This document shows positions 5,457 to 5,581 of a DNA stretch of 5,581 nucleotides, piece by piece; positions within the stretch are counted from its first letter, which is position 1; each line of letters starts with the position of its first letter. This DNA is from JBNKDD01 sp050288085. Its GTDB lineage: Bacteria > Chloroflexota > Anaerolineae > Aggregatilineales > UBA3940. Location of the stretch: assembly GCA_050288085.1 (NCBI GenBank), contig JBNKDD010000341.1, positions 1 to 5,581 of the forward strand. Direction: 5' to 3'. The notes beneath the pieces are model-generated. The model made no database searches. It worked only from the letters and a program-made list of their open reading frames with translations, and was not told the origin of the DNA. The position numbers and the translations under genes are program-made.

Positions 5457-5581
5457 GGTAGGCTTTCTGGTAGGGTGGCAGGTGGGTCATGGCCTGATGA
5501 TCGCCGCTGACGCCCAGCTCCCATTCGACACGCTCATAATACGGTTCCACGTCCTCGTAAGCAATCGGCCAGTCGGCCAGC
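5383..5581 (-). pseudogene. GMC-family oxidoreductase fragment, cut by the window edge and truncated at its 3' end
   Basis: The minus-strand frame entering at 5580 reads DWPIAYEDVEPYYERVEW, then ELGVSG, and about 16 residues later YPMPPVP. This order is characteristic of FAD-dependent GMC oxidoreductases (choline dehydrogenase and gluconate 2-dehydrogenase alpha-subunit-like), where this segment lies in the N-terminal half. In intact members several hundred residues follow, including the catalytic histidine region. Here the frame runs into the antisense of recJ after PVP and stops at TAA 5385-5383. The gene therefore lacks its C-terminal half, and the breakpoint lies near 5430-5450. The N-terminal FAD-binding part is outside the window. 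Family assignment rests on about 45 residues. A sequencing or assembly join is the other explanation. Confidence 0.7.

Noticed and set aside
5457..5581. Intrinsic terminator for recJ
   Set aside because: No stem followed by a T-run is visible after the recJ stop; the DNA there is the GMC fragment.

Overview
The window looks like a bacterial chromosome interrupted by an integrated element. RecJ's form (long, with the motif GDFDVDGQTST, a TTG start and a C-terminal extension) and the overall style suggest a Chloroflexota (Anaerolineae-like) genome. This is judged from memory of the family, so the phylum is tentative.

Left part, about 1-3024: accessory DNA, all protein genes on the minus strand. 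At the extreme left is a dense array of TGTCAG/CTGACA hexamers arranged with dyad symmetry about position 60/61. It overlaps the 3' end of a 762-residue fused replication protein (96-2384): an AEP-type primase-polymerase domain, a zinc finger, a helicase-like ATPase domain with a degenerate P-loop, and a winged-helix tail. Upstream of it lies an unusual 218-base leader. This holds an intrinsic terminator for the preceding gene, a strong ribosome binding site driving a two-codon ORF coupled to a 13-codon leader ORF, several hairpins, a 16-bp operator-like palindrome, and a terminator pointing in the opposite direction. Together these resemble an antisense-RNA/leader-peptide copy-number control. 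Upstream again is a small excisionase-like helix-turn-helix gene (2603-2872), then about 150 bases of repeats and hairpins with a short reading frame.

Boundary: an intact tRNA-Lys(UUU) gene (3025-3096, minus) has its 3' end facing the accessory DNA, the usual geometry for an element integrated at a tRNA 3' end. The integrase and the second att site are not in the window.

Right part, 3097-5581: chromosomal. Divergent promoters serve tRNA-Lys and recJ and share an inverted 9-bp TGCGGTATA block. recJ (3243-5456) is complete. A convergent reading frame enters from the right edge and encodes a GMC-oxidoreductase fragment. It stops inside recJ, so that gene appears to be a 3'-truncated remnant.

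Working model: the PrimPol-helicase initiates replication of the excised element at the symmetric hexamer array, the small HTH protein controls excision, and the structured leader sets the dose of the replication protein. The protein families and RNA structures are read from sequence; the control scheme and origin role are inference.
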